Of a stretch of 64,000 bases of DNA, positions 42,101 through 47,800 are shown piece by piece. The position numbers and the translations under genes were made by a program. The stretch comes from Leptasterias polaris (Eukaryota; Echinodermata; Asteroidea; Forcipulatida; Asteriidae). Under the pieces are notes generated by a model. It did no database searches and was not told where the DNA came from. It worked only from the letters and a program-made list of their open reading frames with translations. The number at the start of each line of letters is the position of its first letter. The first letter of the stretch is position 1. The stretch is from contig JAZGTN010000164.1 in NCBI GenBank assembly GCA_037783415.1, forward strand, positions 558,001 through 622,000, given 5' to 3'.

Positions 42101-44776
42101 AAAAATGTCGGTCACATTCACTTTTGGGCCTTTTCTATTTCTTACAATCTCTGCCCTGCTTTTAAAAGGGCATTCTTGTTAGTTTAGAACTCTTGAATAA
42201 GTGTTGTTGATCTTACTTGATTCAGGACTGATTTAGAGCAATCTCAGAAGGAGCTGGTTGAGGTGAAGGGACTCTACATTGATGTATGTGAAGAGAAGAA
42301 TCAGATTCAGGATACAGTGACTGAGACACTCAAAGCTGAGGCCACAAAACAACTGGATCAGGTCAGTATTACATTCATCCTATAAAGACATTGGATCTCC
42401 CTTGATGTGATTTCTTAAAATACTCTCCTGTCCTTGCTCCTGTTTAATGCTCCCTACACTCCCTAAACAGGGCCCATTTTCATAGAGCTGCTTAAGCACA
42501 ACAAGTAGCTGATCACATTATAATTATGCTTACCAGAATAAGGTAACCAGCCAAACTACCTTGTCACATGTACAATTTGTGACTGGTATCCTGCTCATTT
42601 CTGCTAAGCAACAAAGCAATATTTTCTGCTTAAGCAGCTCGATGGGCCTTGATGGTGACATTTATGTTACCAATTCCAAACTACAAGTATGGATGTAAAT
42701 GAGTTATGAGAATTTTGTAAAGAGACTCATCCTAAAAGCAAAGCTTGTAAATGTATCTCCTTACTGACTTACAGGCTAAGACTGAGTGGCAGATCCAGCA
42801 TGATAAAGCCTTGAAGGAGCTTCAGGAGTCCATAGAGAGCAGTCATCGTGCAGCAAGGGTGACAACTAAGAACACCTGGAGAAAGGAGATAGAAGAGGAA
42901 AATAAACTATTGGTTGAGGAAAAGGTAGGGAAGAAATGGTTTGTCTTAAGACCATTATTACATTTCTAGTTTTTTAACTTGTGAATTCCTAAATGGCTTA
43001 GACAAACAGTTGAGATTGCCTGACTCAAATTGTTGTGATTGAGATATGGTGGTTTGACTTCTAGTCTCACTGGTTGTGGTATTCTTGAGCAAGACCGGTT
43101 ATTAGAATTACCTTGTCCATTTGGTAGGACAGTTAGCCATAGAACCTTGATACACAGTGTAAAAGAATCAAAAAGACTTTTCAATTGCATCAAAAAGACT
43201 AACCTTGGTGATCAATTTTAAGGTGACTGGACACAATGCAAATGTTTTCATCATTTTATCTACTAGGTTGCCCTAGCCAAGGCGGAGTGGAGTGAGATGG
43301 TACGTAAAGAAGCGATGAAGAGTGCCCTCACAGCTGCTGATGCAGAATGGCAATTCAAGATGGAAGCTGAGCTGGAACAGAGAAATACAAAAGGTACACG
43401 TATGTAATGTCTAGCATCACAACTTAATGTCACAGTTTACTCAGAAGGCTCCACGTACACACATTCCCTAATTATAGACAAGTTTTGCCAAGTAGAATAA
43501 GTTAAAACCAGGTTTGTGTACTGATTGTGATGGGTTTAGCCAAATAAAATTGTGAACATTTCTATCAAAATAGACACAATCGGCGACCGGAGTCACGTGA
43601 CTCATAGTGGGTTTACAATGTAAACAAACCTAGCAAACAATGCACAGCGAGCATGGCAAACCATGGCTGCTTCCCACCGTACGGCAGGAGCGCTCGGAAG
43701 CAGCTATGCGTTTCCATTCACGCTGCGCCTTGCTTGCTTAGTTTGTTTACATTGTATACCCACTATGGGTCACGTGATTGCAGTCGCCGATTGTGTCTAT
43801 TGTGGCTCAAAGTATTGAAGCCAAATACGAGGATCTGAGATGTTCATAGCTTGTAAACTTGTAGCATGAGCCAACGGTAACAATTTGATTTTCTGAATTT
43901 TTCGCGAACAGCAAAAGAAGAGTTAGAAAAGAAACAGCAAGACTACCTGAATAACCGCATTAAGGAGCTCCAGAGAGACCATGACTTAGACAAGGCTCGG
44001 GCAATTAAGACATCTCTCTCTGATGCCAAGACAGAATGGACGATAGAGGCAGAGGCAAACACTAAAGAGAAAGTGAAACAAGCCATTGAGATGGCTAGAG
44101 AACAGTGGACAAATGAAGGTATAGTACATATAGGCATCTAAGTCTTGTTTCCAGGACTAATAGTTAGAGTGTTGATTCTTTTACTCAGTCAGTTTCCCTT
44201 GTGGTTTATTACTAGATATTTGAAAGAAAAATGTGCATCCCCTAAAGCTGATCCCTCTGCTGCCGCTTGCCAGGTTGTATCATAAACTTGGGTGTGAGTG
44301 ATCCCTGGCTGTATAGCAGTTACAGGTTGAATGGCTTCTGACTGGCACCCCAAACAAAGATATTGACAACAATAGGGTTTAAATAGCTCAGTTGGTAGAG
44401 TGCCAGCATGTTAATCCAGAGGTGGCAGGTTAAAGTCCCTCTTTAGTCATTGTTTTTCTTTGTTCAACCCAAAATTAGCACTGATTCTGCCTTAGTTTTG
44501 TCAGATTGGTTTGTTTAGGAAGAGGGATGAAGATGGCTTCATAGTGATCAAAACTTATTTGATGACGATAGAAAGTATTGAAAACCAGATTTTCTTTGTA
44601 TTATTTTGGACTAAATGAATTTTTGGATGGGCTTTGTGTTTGTTTAAGATGCAGACCAGAGGAGGATGGAGGATGCTGTATCCTCAGCAAGACGTGGCTG
44701 GACTGATGAGGGAGATAATATGGAGAAAGTCAAACAAGAATGGATGCAGGAGTATGGAGAGGAAGAGATGTCAAGG
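18139..44776 (+). CDS. CEP152: Centrosomal protein CEP152 homologue, 5' two-thirds
   Basis: Coding exons: 18163-18258, 27882-28006, 29649-29802, 30847-31400, 32438-32586, 32874-33029, 34248-34387, 35411-35611, 36124-36271, 36608-36699, 37365-37522, 37974-38178, 40176-40444, 41135-41263, 42226-42361, 42775-42924, 43267-43393, 43912-44118, 44649-44776 and an optional 28.5-28.7 kb exon. The listed set joins in one frame for 1108 codons and is still open. It has an acidic N terminus with the ELRELL...LPDDLLDDD motif (human KELQQLLTDLPHDMLDDD, the PLK4-binding part), a low-complexity Gln/Asn-rich region, then almost continuous coiled coil. CEP152 (Asterless in flies) recruits PLK4 to the mother centriole and works with CEP192 and CEP63. 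Human CEP152 is about 1,650-1,710 residues, so roughly 500-600 residues lie beyond the satellite, outside the window. Confidence 0.92.
18410..18590. repeat. Dispersed repeat family X, copy 2
   Basis: About 180 bp, clearly alignable to 17160-17356 (ATTACAAGTCTCTAACCTCA, CAGTGCAAAATTTGTCAACA). It sits 150 bp after the CEP152 start-codon exon. Confidence 0.7.
18591..20747. other. CEP152 intron, nothing recognised
   Basis: AT-rich intron. ORFs near 19056 and 20387 show no family resemblance. A low-complexity T/G-rich patch with TGTTTCAATGTTTT repeats and a T-then-G run lies at 20380-20585. Confidence 0.5.
20748..21127 (+). mobile_element. Full-length tRNA-derived SINE
   Basis: The tRNA-like head has A box GTGGCCGAGTGGTTAAG and B box GGTTCGAGTCCC and resembles a Leu/Ser-type tRNA. 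It is followed by a body (TGAGCAAGACACTTAACT, CCCAGGGGTAAAATGGGTAC) and a 3' module TGCGCCTTGAGCATCC ending in (ATT)n at 21098-21127. Both Pol III boxes are intact. Relatives are at 6748-7103, 13285-13357 and perhaps 36330-36392. Confidence 0.88.
21366..21441. repeat. 20-bp tandem repeat, four copies
   Basis: CAAACCACATGGCTTGTGAT is repeated nearly perfectly four times. Confidence 0.92.
21697..22265. mobile_element. Inverted-repeat transposon, about 570 bp
   Basis: Left end GGCCAAGTAAAATAAATAAC, then ATGTTGCTCGTCC; right end GGACGAGCAACATGTTATTT, then ACTTGGTC: a roughly 30-bp terminal inverted repeat. Second-level inverted copies of TTGTTATTTGTTATTTT lie inside. A 63-codon frame at 21934-22125 matches no transposase I know. 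Non-autonomous. Confidence 0.85.
22520..23236. repeat. Minisatellite with interspersed 29-bp and 30-bp units
   Basis: Twenty-four units of two kinds: Q, GGGCACCAAGGCGCTTTCTC followed by CTTGGTAGA (29 bp), and P, the same start followed by ATCGGTATGA (30 bp). Order: QPQQQPQQQPQPPQQQ then PPPPPPPP. The Q-Q-Q(GTGC)-P block recurs three times. Each Q unit can fold through ACCAAGG/CCTTGGT. Long apparent ORFs on both strands result from the 30-bp period and are not evidence of coding. It lies in the big 5' CEP152 intron. Confidence 0.95.
23237..26920. other. CEP152 intron, mostly unique sequence
   Basis: No recognised gene. Contains a 9-bp perfect hairpin (CAACTGATG, CTCT loop) at 24397-24418, a (GT)n microsatellite at about 25218-25243, and T-rich runs near 25690-25780. 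ORFs near 23462, 25059 and 25507 show no family resemblance. Confidence 0.5.
25218..25243. repeat. (GT)n microsatellite
   Basis: About 12 GT dinucleotides in the 5' CEP152 intron. Confidence 0.95.
26921..26974 (+). CDS. CEP152: Candidate alternative first exon of CEP152
   Basis: ATG opens MGDVELQELKDIENALFQ (18 codons) and stops exactly at a GTAAGT donor in phase 0, the phase of the 27882 exon. An in-frame TGA lies nine codons upstream, and no convincing acceptor precedes it, so it looks like a first exon with its own promoter. Spliced to LRELLSTALPDDLLDDD it would replace the 32-residue N terminus with 18 residues. Sequence-only inference. Confidence 0.45.
27353..27366. repeat. Poly-G run
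   Basis: A G homopolymer in the intron after the alternative first exon. Similar runs occur at 10739, 20565, 22148 and 37080. Confidence 0.7.
27882..28006 (+). CDS. CEP152: CEP152 exon, PLK4-binding motif
   Basis: Encodes LRELLSTALPDDLLDDDTAS then FSSHESSGSLSQHH. It matches human LQQLLTDLPHDMLDDDLSS and is the best N-terminal anchor for the gene call. The acidic DDLLDDD is the segment known to bind the PLK4 cryptic polo box in human CEP152. Acceptor CTTCACAG, donor GTGAGT; two leftover bases. Confidence 0.88.
28496..28594 (+). CDS. CEP152: Exon-like duplicate 1, possible optional CEP152 exon
   Basis: After acceptor TTTCTCAAG the frame required by the previous exon reads LQNTFSTLASPSIENQLTAL then LVQNSVLP. 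The next AG/GT (GTTCAA, weak) gives 99 nt, a multiple of three. The sequence is repeated 140 bp downstream. Retention in mRNA is unproven. Confidence 0.3.
28636..28745 (+). CDS. CEP152: Exon-like duplicate 2, possible optional CEP152 exon
   Basis: Same acceptor and start as the upstream copy: LQNTFSTLASPSIESQLREL then LIPNSVFPTLSLSAHS, with donor GTATTG. Length 110 nt is not a multiple of three and would break the frame to the 29649 exon; an earlier GTCAGC donor at about 28725 would keep it. Skipping both copies also keeps the frame. Confidence 0.3.
28835..29608 (-). mobile_element. L2-like LINE 3' fragment, interrupted
   Basis: On the minus strand, 29608-29434 encodes FFHRRLRSFCVCQDLLVKFY and VVESVLTLSITVWYGN. 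After the inserted element at 29433-29254 the homology resumes with SVITGCELPALDKMYRSHVL, the L2-type reverse-transcriptase C terminus. A 3' UTR ending CAGTGAAAT/TGTGACAATAAAAC-like sequence (seen inverted near 28850-28885) follows, which is typical of L2 tails. Dead copy. Confidence 0.78.
29254..29433. mobile_element. MITE-like insertion inside the LINE
   Basis: GGGCCTTTTTCAAACCTCAG then CTTGGGCTCCGG at the left pairs with the right end, whose last 20 bases before GGCCC are CCAAGCCGAGGTTTGAGAAA. Near the right end CCGGAGACGGAGCCCAAG is repeated four times. It splits the LINE fragment at 28835-29608, so it is the younger insertion. Confidence 0.78.
29649..29802 (+). CDS. CEP152: CEP152 exon with repeat-amplified 3' end
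   Basis: Encodes PDPWNHLRQNLPAHHRLIQH, then QTQQTSTPNGFSNPPPLKTP and GLSHEHQASQQ, ending phase 0 at GTGAGT. The acceptor is CCACCAAG. Pro/Gln/His-rich and low complexity, like the region after the PLK4-binding motif in human CEP152. The last 80 bases and the donor are the first unit of the tandem array running to 30690. Confidence 0.7.
29718..30690 (+). repeat. Tandem array of exon end plus splice donor
   Basis: About ten to eleven degenerate units of 85-106 bp: GGxTTCAGTAACCCACC, CTCTCAACACTCC, then CATCAAGCCAGTCAACAG, GTGAGTTGTTCAACA. Donor-equivalent positions: 29803 (GTGAGT, the real exon end), 29888 (GTAAGT), 29975 (ATGGGT), 30076 (GCGAGT), 30182 (ATGGGT), 30268 (ATGAGT), 30355 (GTGAGT), with weaker ones near 30437, 30517 and 30597. 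Three besides the real one fit or nearly fit a 5' splice site. Confidence 0.88.
30734..30757. repeat. Poly-T run
   Basis: About 25 T in a row, 90 bp before the CEP152 exon at 30847; it may contribute to a remote polypyrimidine tract. Confidence 0.85.
30847..31400 (+). CDS. CEP152: CEP152 large low-complexity exon
   Basis: At 554 nt this is the longest exon: HYIPSQTSGAHHVQNGHKLV, ESSDNEWIEEHTIGQQYERG, EVPETESSFTRHEAQQRFRN, then very rich in Asn, Gln, His and Tyr up to YPNHGVEPSSIR. Probably disordered. The corresponding human region is also Gln/Asn/Tyr-rich and poorly conserved. Acceptor GCTTGCAG, donor GTATAG, two leftover bases; a SINE starts 10 bp after the donor. Confidence 0.85.
31411..31697 (+). 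mobile_element. tRNA-derived SINE, second family
   Basis: Begins GGGTTGGGTTGGCATAGCGG, has a B box GGTTCGAATCCCG near 31463, repeated CTCTGGGGTTTTCCTCCC-type body and a 3' part ending GAAATGAAATGAAAC. It differs in sequence from the (ATT)n-tailed SINE at 20748. It sits immediately downstream of the CEP152 exon donor at 31401. Confidence 0.75.
31698..32437. other. CEP152 intron remainder, nothing recognised
   Basis: AT-rich sequence without ORF or clear repeat. An unused acceptor-like TTTTATCCAG at about 32365-32374 would lead to an immediate stop in the required frame. Confidence 0.5.
32438..32586 (+). CDS. CEP152: CEP152 exon
   Basis: Encodes VQYRGGNSQQKELTQQVIQP and AEDPLQKQFLGVG. The last part matches human FEGLQQQFLGAN, just before the coiled-coil region. 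The acceptor TTTTTACCCAG fits the two leftover bases; donor GTGAGT. Confidence 0.88.
32627..32816. mobile_element. MITE, GGGCCC-TIR family
   Basis: 190 bp from GGGCCCAATTTCATAGAACT to its inverted end CTATGAAATTGGGCCC. The interior TGCTTAAGCA-like and CTACCATGTCACATGTACAA segments are shared with 42470-42648. It lies 40 bp after the previous exon's donor and 57 bp before the next exon, so it fills almost the whole intron. Confidence 0.85.
32874..33029 (+). CDS. CEP152: CEP152 exon, coiled-coil start
   Basis: Encodes QMAQLQILYKARGRELDHLS and KEESAREKRILNHQLALAQ. Human: [42 protein letters not shown]. This is one of the best-conserved segments and confirms CEP152. Acceptor CATGTAG, donor GTAAAT. 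Confidence 0.93.
33030..33830. other. CEP152 intron, unique sequence
   Basis: No gene seen. There are A/T-rich runs and a duplicated short motif (AAATAGATC with TACGA and TTGGCAC) at 33625-33705. Confidence 0.5.
33831..34043 (+). mobile_element. MITE, TAGACGATGTGACC-TIR family, copy 2
   Basis: TATAGACGATGTGACCTCTG at the left and CAGAGGTCACATCGTCTATA at the right are perfect inverted repeats. The interior is nearly identical to the inverse of 11316-11526, with only a few substitutions visible. The right end has an extra ATCGTCTATA duplication. Confidence 0.9.
34248..34387 (+). CDS. CEP152: CEP152 exon, coiled coil
   Basis: Encodes EKAGVNASYEHCQELLIASQ and SELKGQLQSAHVQIQALNAA. Human [32 protein letters not shown] is the counterpart. 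Acceptor TTTTACCCAAG, donor GTCAGA; 140 nt, ends phase 0. Confidence 0.88.
34388..35232. other. CEP152 intron, nothing recognised
   Basis: Unique AT-rich intron. No ORF, no terminal repeats. Confidence 0.5.
35233..35398. mobile_element. MITE, AATACACCGATCCA-TIR family, short copy
   Basis: AATACACCGATCCATTAAGC at the left pairs with GCTTAATGGATCGATCTATT at the right. Inner GACCAATCACAACCGCGAAA pairs with TTTCGCAGCTGTGATTGGTC, so most of the element is one hairpin of about 60-bp arms. It ends 12 bp before the next CEP152 exon. Related copy at 39699-40146. Confidence 0.85.
35411..35611 (+). CDS. CEP152: CEP152 exon, coiled coil
   Basis: Encodes VEEKLQSTEVAIESLSSQLT, QRSQPLAKARDQQDGLLKNL and QQRYDQELMRLKEKVDSS. 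Human: [51 protein letters not shown]. The acceptor CTATTCATATCTCACAG is supplied partly by the MITE border; donor GTTAGT; 67 codons, phase 0 at both ends. Confidence 0.92.
35893..35988 (+). pseudogene. Decayed tandem duplicate of the next CEP152 exon
   Basis: After an acceptor-like AATGTAG the sequence reads SLCLKLSSVAKSDEQVKLER, against SLHHKLSSVTKSAEQQRLEQ in the functional exon at 36124. The nucleotide match (AAGCTGTCAAGTGTTGCAAAGTCAG against AAGCTGTCTAGTGTTACCAAGTCAG, each shown in part) continues to the point where this copy meets an in-frame TGA. Probably a duplicated exon that has lost function. Confidence 0.75.
36124..36271 (+). CDS. CEP152: CEP152 exon, coiled coil
   Basis: Encodes SNEIASLHHKLSSVTKSAEQ and INTLTNQLQQSQKQCRDLLE. 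Human: [24 protein letters not shown]. Acceptor TTCCATAG, donor GTAGGA; 148 nt. Confidence 0.9.
36330..36392 (+). mobile_element. tRNA-SINE head remnant
   Basis: TTCTGGTATTGACAGAGTGTGGGTTCGGGTCCTGG resembles, in separate short blocks, the B-box half of the SINE at 20748 (CAGAGTGTGGGTTCGAGTCC). The rest is unrecognisable. Confidence 0.4.
36608..36699 (+). CDS. CEP152: CEP152 exon, coiled coil
   Basis: Encodes SLQEINLLRVQLQQVEAARI and FSEDMTAALQ. Human: [30 protein letters not shown], an alignment without gaps. Acceptor GACTCAG, donor GTAGGA. Confidence 0.93.
36755..36960. repeat. Dispersed repeat family X, diverged copy 3
   Basis: CAGTTTTGTGATGCACTCATTTGCCAATAGATA-like start and GTCTCTCACCTTATGTTAAAAA-like block (each similar to 18370-18450 and 17200-17230). 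Diverged, limits approximate. Confidence 0.5.
37365..37522 (+). CDS. CEP152: CEP152 exon
   Basis: Encodes EELSELKEQLQMYESAMELG then VTSAKSPESTQNAKSFAV and KSDWKTPQIQR. Human: [21 protein letters not shown], then a similar KVNWKKSKV. Acceptor GGAATAAAG, donor GTACAA, two leftover bases. Confidence 0.93.
37974..38178 (+). CDS. CEP152: CEP152 exon, coiled coil
   Basis: Encodes MTPDDLVRGLRKELERSLQS, RTKRGQVAKLQSDLKASKAE and TMKNKVLESK. Human: [45 protein letters not shown]. Acceptor TTCCCTCAG, donor GTAAAA, phase 0. Confidence 0.92.
38179..38911. other. CEP152 intron with a dispersed repeat at its end
   Basis: Unique sequence up to about 38690, then about 175 bp (38693-38866) that resembles 41638-41812: TAGTCxTTGTTATxTCACTA, GGCAAGAACCATC, CCAGCG, GCTTT, TAACT, and an AAGACTAT end. 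The TAGTCTT/AAGACTA ends suggest an inverted-repeat element. Confidence 0.5.
38912..39416. repeat. 29-bp minisatellite that switches to 54-bp units
   Basis: Units CATCATGGTTGTCCCTGGTG followed by CACCCGCTA or CGCTCGCTA start at 38931, 38960, 38989 and so on to 39221, every 29 bp (11 units). Three 54-bp compound units then follow (starts 39221, 39275, 39329, 39383), each the 29-bp unit plus a 25-bp AGTATCATGGCTGCTGC-type relative. Apparent ORFs (182, 154, 112 codons) only reflect the periodicity. Confidence 0.95.
39699..40146. mobile_element. MITE, AATACACCGATCCA-TIR family, long copy
   Basis: AATACACCGATCCAGAAGGC then CACGCCC at the left; right end GGGCGTGGCCTACTGGATCG then GTGTATT. It is 448 bp with no transposase. 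It shares end sequence and GTGATTGGTC with 35233-35398. Ends 29 bp before a CEP152 exon. Confidence 0.85.
40176..40444 (+). CDS. CEP152: CEP152 exon, coiled coil
   Basis: Encodes VRLKVLEAQLQTSKSMSSTD, DLLEQIDQLQSEKESNATML and LKRQMAEMVADWDKDKKIDL. Human: [50 protein letters not shown]. The acceptor CTCATCAG is immediately followed by GTGAG, which looks like a donor but is coding here. Donor GTAAGA. Confidence 0.92.
40445..41134. other. CEP152 intron, nothing recognised
   Basis: Unique AT-rich intron sequence; no repeats or coding potential recognised. Confidence 0.5.
41135..41263 (+). CDS. CEP152: CEP152 exon, coiled coil
   Basis: Encodes VQRTCLQLHEDSSRNLREQM and FQSERDMLKEAHQHQIQELR. Human: [43 protein letters not shown]. 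Acceptor ATCTATAG, donor GTACCA. Confidence 0.9.
41638..41812. repeat. Dispersed repeat related to 38693-38866
   Basis: TTAGTCTTTGTTATGTCACT at the left and AATAACTAAGACTATTTATT at the right form imperfect inverted ends. The interior shares GGCAAGAACCATC, CCAGCG and the CTTTTGG/CTGTTGG segment with 38693-38866. Probably a MITE-like family. Confidence 0.5.
42226..42361 (+). CDS. CEP152: CEP152 exon, coiled coil
   Basis: Encodes TDLEQSQKELVEVKGLYIDV and CEEKNQIQDTVTETLKAEAT. Human: [38 protein letters not shown]. Acceptor TTGATTCAG, donor GTCAGT, phase 0 end. Confidence 0.92.
42470..42648. mobile_element. MITE, GGGCCC-TIR family, copy 3
   Basis: GGGCCCATTTTCATAGAGCT then GCTTAAGCAC at the left; GCTTAAGCAGCTCGATGGGCC at the right (end slightly eroded). 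The interior shares ACCAGAATAAGGTAACCAGC with 32627-32816. Confidence 0.85.
42775..42924 (+). CDS. CEP152: CEP152 exon, coiled coil
   Basis: Encodes AKTEWQIQHDKALKELQESI and TTKNTWRKEIEEENKLLVEE. Human: [22 protein letters not shown]. Fifty codons, both ends in phase 0. Acceptor GACTTACAG, donor GTAGGG. Confidence 0.9.
43267..43393 (+). CDS. CEP152: CEP152 exon, coiled coil
   Basis: Encodes VALAKAEWSEMVRKEAMKSA and ADAEWQFKMEAELEQRNTK. The W-containing EW repeats about every 20-25 residues match the style of the human mid-region. Acceptor CTACTAG, donor GTACAC. Confidence 0.9.
43570..43800. mobile_element. MITE with about 60-bp terminal inverted repeats
   Basis: ATAGACACAATCGGCGACCG at the left is complementary to the right end CAGTCGCCGATTGTGTCTAT. 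The arms continue through GTCACGTGACTCATAGTGGG and TTACAATGTAAACAAAC. The loop contains AAACCATGGCTGCTTCCCAC. TA lies at both edges. About 110 bp before the next exon. Confidence 0.88.
43912..44118 (+). CDS. CEP152: CEP152 exon, coiled coil
   Basis: Encodes KEELEKKQQDYLNNRIKELQ, KARAIKTSLSDAKTEWTIEA and VKQAIEMAREQWTNE. Human: [21 protein letters not shown]-type repeats. Acceptor TTCGCGAACAG, donor GTATAG. Confidence 0.9.
44372..44460 (+). mobile_element. tRNA-derived SINE head or tRNA pseudogene
   Basis: TAGCTCAGTTGGTAGAGTGC is a good A box; GGTTAAAGTCC is a B box with substitutions from GGTTCGAGTCC. A T-rich tail follows (TTGTTTTTCTTTGTTCAACC). No intact cloverleaf 3' end is visible, so it is a SINE head rather than a working tRNA. 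Confidence 0.6.
44649..44776 (+). CDS. CEP152: CEP152 last exon in window
   Basis: Encodes DADQRRMEDAVSSARRGWTD, EGDNMEKVKQEWMQEYGEEE and MSR, then GTAAGA. The acceptor is TTTGTTTAAG. Phase 0 end at codon 1108. The following intron contains the satellite array and continues past the window. Confidence 0.88.
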
Positions 44777-44853
44777 GTAAGACATGGTTCAGTTTCCTGT
44801 CATCCCATTCCATTTGTGTCACAAGAGGAGGAAGTTGAGAGATTTCCTTCAAG
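44777..44853 (+). other. Non-repetitive intron start before the satellite
   Basis: Only 77 bp of unique intron separate the exon donor from the first satellite unit. The frame stays open until 44860, so intron retention would add about 27 residues and then stop in the first repeat unit. Confidence 0.8.
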
Positions 44854-47800
44854 GATCTAAAGAGCATCCATTGGCATTATACCAAGTATGTCCACTGACT
44901 TAGGTCTCTATAACACAGATCTAAAGAGCATCCATTGGCATTATACCAAGTGTGTCCACTGACTTAGGTCTCTATAACACAGATCTAAAGAGCATCCATT
45001 GGCATTATACCAAGTGTGTCCACTGACTTAGGTCTCTATAACACAGATCTAAAGAGCATCCATTGGCATTATACCAAGTATGTCCACTGACTTAGGTCTC
45101 TATATCACAGATCTAAAGAGCATCCATTGGCATTATACCAAGTATGTCCACTGACTTAGGTCTCTATAACACAGATCTAAAGAGCATCCATTGGCATTAT
45201 ACCAAGTATGTCCACTGACTTAGGTCTCTATAACACAGATCTAAAGAGCATCCATTGGCATTATACCAAGTATGTCCACTGACTTAGGTCTCTATAACAC
45301 AGATCTAAAGAGCATCCATTGGCATTATACCAAGTATGTCCACTGACTTAGGTCTCTATAACACAGATCTAAAGAGCATCCATTGGCATTATACCAAGTG
45401 TGTCCACTGACTTAGGTCTCTATAACACAGATCTAAAGAGCATCCATTGGCATTATACCAAGTATGTCCACTGAGTTAGGTCTCTATAACACAGATCTAA
45501 AGAGCATCCATTGGCATTATACCAAGTATGTCCACTGACTTAGGTCTCTATAACACAGATCTAAAGAGCATCCATTGGCATTATACCAAGTATGTCCACT
45601 GACTTAGGTCTCTATAACACAGATCTAAAGAGCATCCATTGGCATTATACCAAGTGTGTCCACTGACTTAGGTCTCTATAACACAGATCTAAAGAGCATC
45701 CATTGGCATTATACCAAGTGTGTCCACTGACTTAGGTCTCTATAACACAGATCTAAAGAGCATCCATTGGCATTATACCAAGTGTGTCCACTGACTTAGG
45801 TCTCTATAACACAGATCTAAAGAGCATCCATTGGCATTATACCAAGTATGTCCACTGACTTAGGTCTCTATAACACAGATCTAAAGAGCATCCATTGGCA
45901 TTATACCAAGTGTGTCCACTGACTTAGGTCTCTATAACACAGATCTAAAGAGCATCCATTGGCATTATACCAAGTGTGTCCACTGACTTAGGTCTCTATA
46001 ACACAGATCTAAAGAGCATCCATTGGCATTATACCAAGTGTGTCCACTGACTTAGGTCTCTATAACACAGATCTAAAGAGCATCCATTGGCATTATACCA
46101 AGTATGTCCACTGACTTAGGTCTCTATAACACAGATCTAAAGAGCATCCATTGGCATTATACCAAGTGTGTCCACTGACTTAGGTCTCTATAACACAGAT
46201 CTAAAGAGCATCCATTGGCATTATACCAAGTGTGTCCACTGACTTAGGTCTCTATAACACAGATCTAAAGAGCATCCATTGGCATTATACCAAGTGTGTC
46301 CACTGACTTAGGTCTCTATAACACAGATCTAAAGAGCATCCATTGGCATTATACCAAGTATGTCCACTGACTTAGGTCTCTATAACACAGATCTAAAGAG
46401 CATCCATTGGCATTATACCAAGTGTGTCCACTGACTTAGGTCTCTATAACACAGATCTAAAGAGCATCCATTGGCATTATACCAAGTATGTCCACTGACT
46501 TAGGTCTCTATAACACAGATCTAAAGAGCATCCATTGGCATTATACCAAGTGTGTCCACTGACTTAGGTCCCTATAACACAGATCTAAAGAGCATCCATT
46601 GGCATTATACCAAGTGTGTCCACTGACTTAGGTCTCTATAACACAGATCTAAAGAGCATCCATTGGCATTATACCAAGTGTGTCCACTGACTTAGGTCTC
46701 TATAACACAGATCTAAAGAGCATCCATTGGCATTATACCAAGTATGTCCACTGACTTAGGTCTCTATAACACAGATCTAAAGAGCATCCATTGGCATTAT
46801 ACCAAGTGTGTCCACTGACTTAGGTCTCTATAACACAGATCTAAAGAGCATCCATTGGCATTATACCAAGTATGTCCACTGAGTTAGGTCTCTATAACAC
46901 AGATCTAAAGAGCATCCATTGGCATTATACCAAGTATGTCCACTGACTTAGGTCTCTATAACACAGATCTAAAGAGCATCCATTGGCATTATACCAAGTA
47001 TGTCCACTGACTTAGGTCTCTATAACACAGATCTAAAGAGCATCCATTGGCATTATACCAAGTGTGTCCACTGACTTAGGTCTCTATAACACAGATCTAA
47101 AGAGCATCCATTGGCATTATACCAAGTGTGTCCACTGACTTAGGTCTCTATAACACAGATCTAAAGAGCATCCATTGGCATTATACCAAGTATGTCCACT
47201 GACTTAGGTCTCTATATCACAGATCTAAAGAGCATCCATTGGCATTATACCAAGTATGTCCACTGACTTAGGTCTCTATAACACAGATCTAAAGAGCATC
47301 CATTGGCATTATACCAAGTATGTCCACTGACTTAGGTCTCTATAACACAGATCTAAAGAGCATCCATTGGCATTATACCAAGTATGTCCACTGACTTAGG
47401 TCTCTATAACACAGATCTAAAGAGCATCCATTGGCATTATACCAAGTATGTCCACTGACTTAGGTCTCTATAACACAGATCTAAAGAGCATCCATTGGCA
47501 TTATACCAAGTGTGTCCACTGACTTAGGTCTCTATAACACAGATCTAAAGAGCATCCATTGGCATTATACCAAGTATGTCCACTGAGTTAGGTCTCTATA
47601 ACACAGATCTAAAGAGCATCCATTGGCATTATACCAAGTATGTCCACTGACCTAGGTCTCTATAACACAGATCTAAAGAGCATCCATTGGCATTATACCA
47701 AGTATGTCCACTGACTTAGGTCTCTATAACACAGATCTAAAGAGCATCCATTGGCATTATACCAAGTGTGTCCACTGACTTAGGTCTCTATAACACAGAT

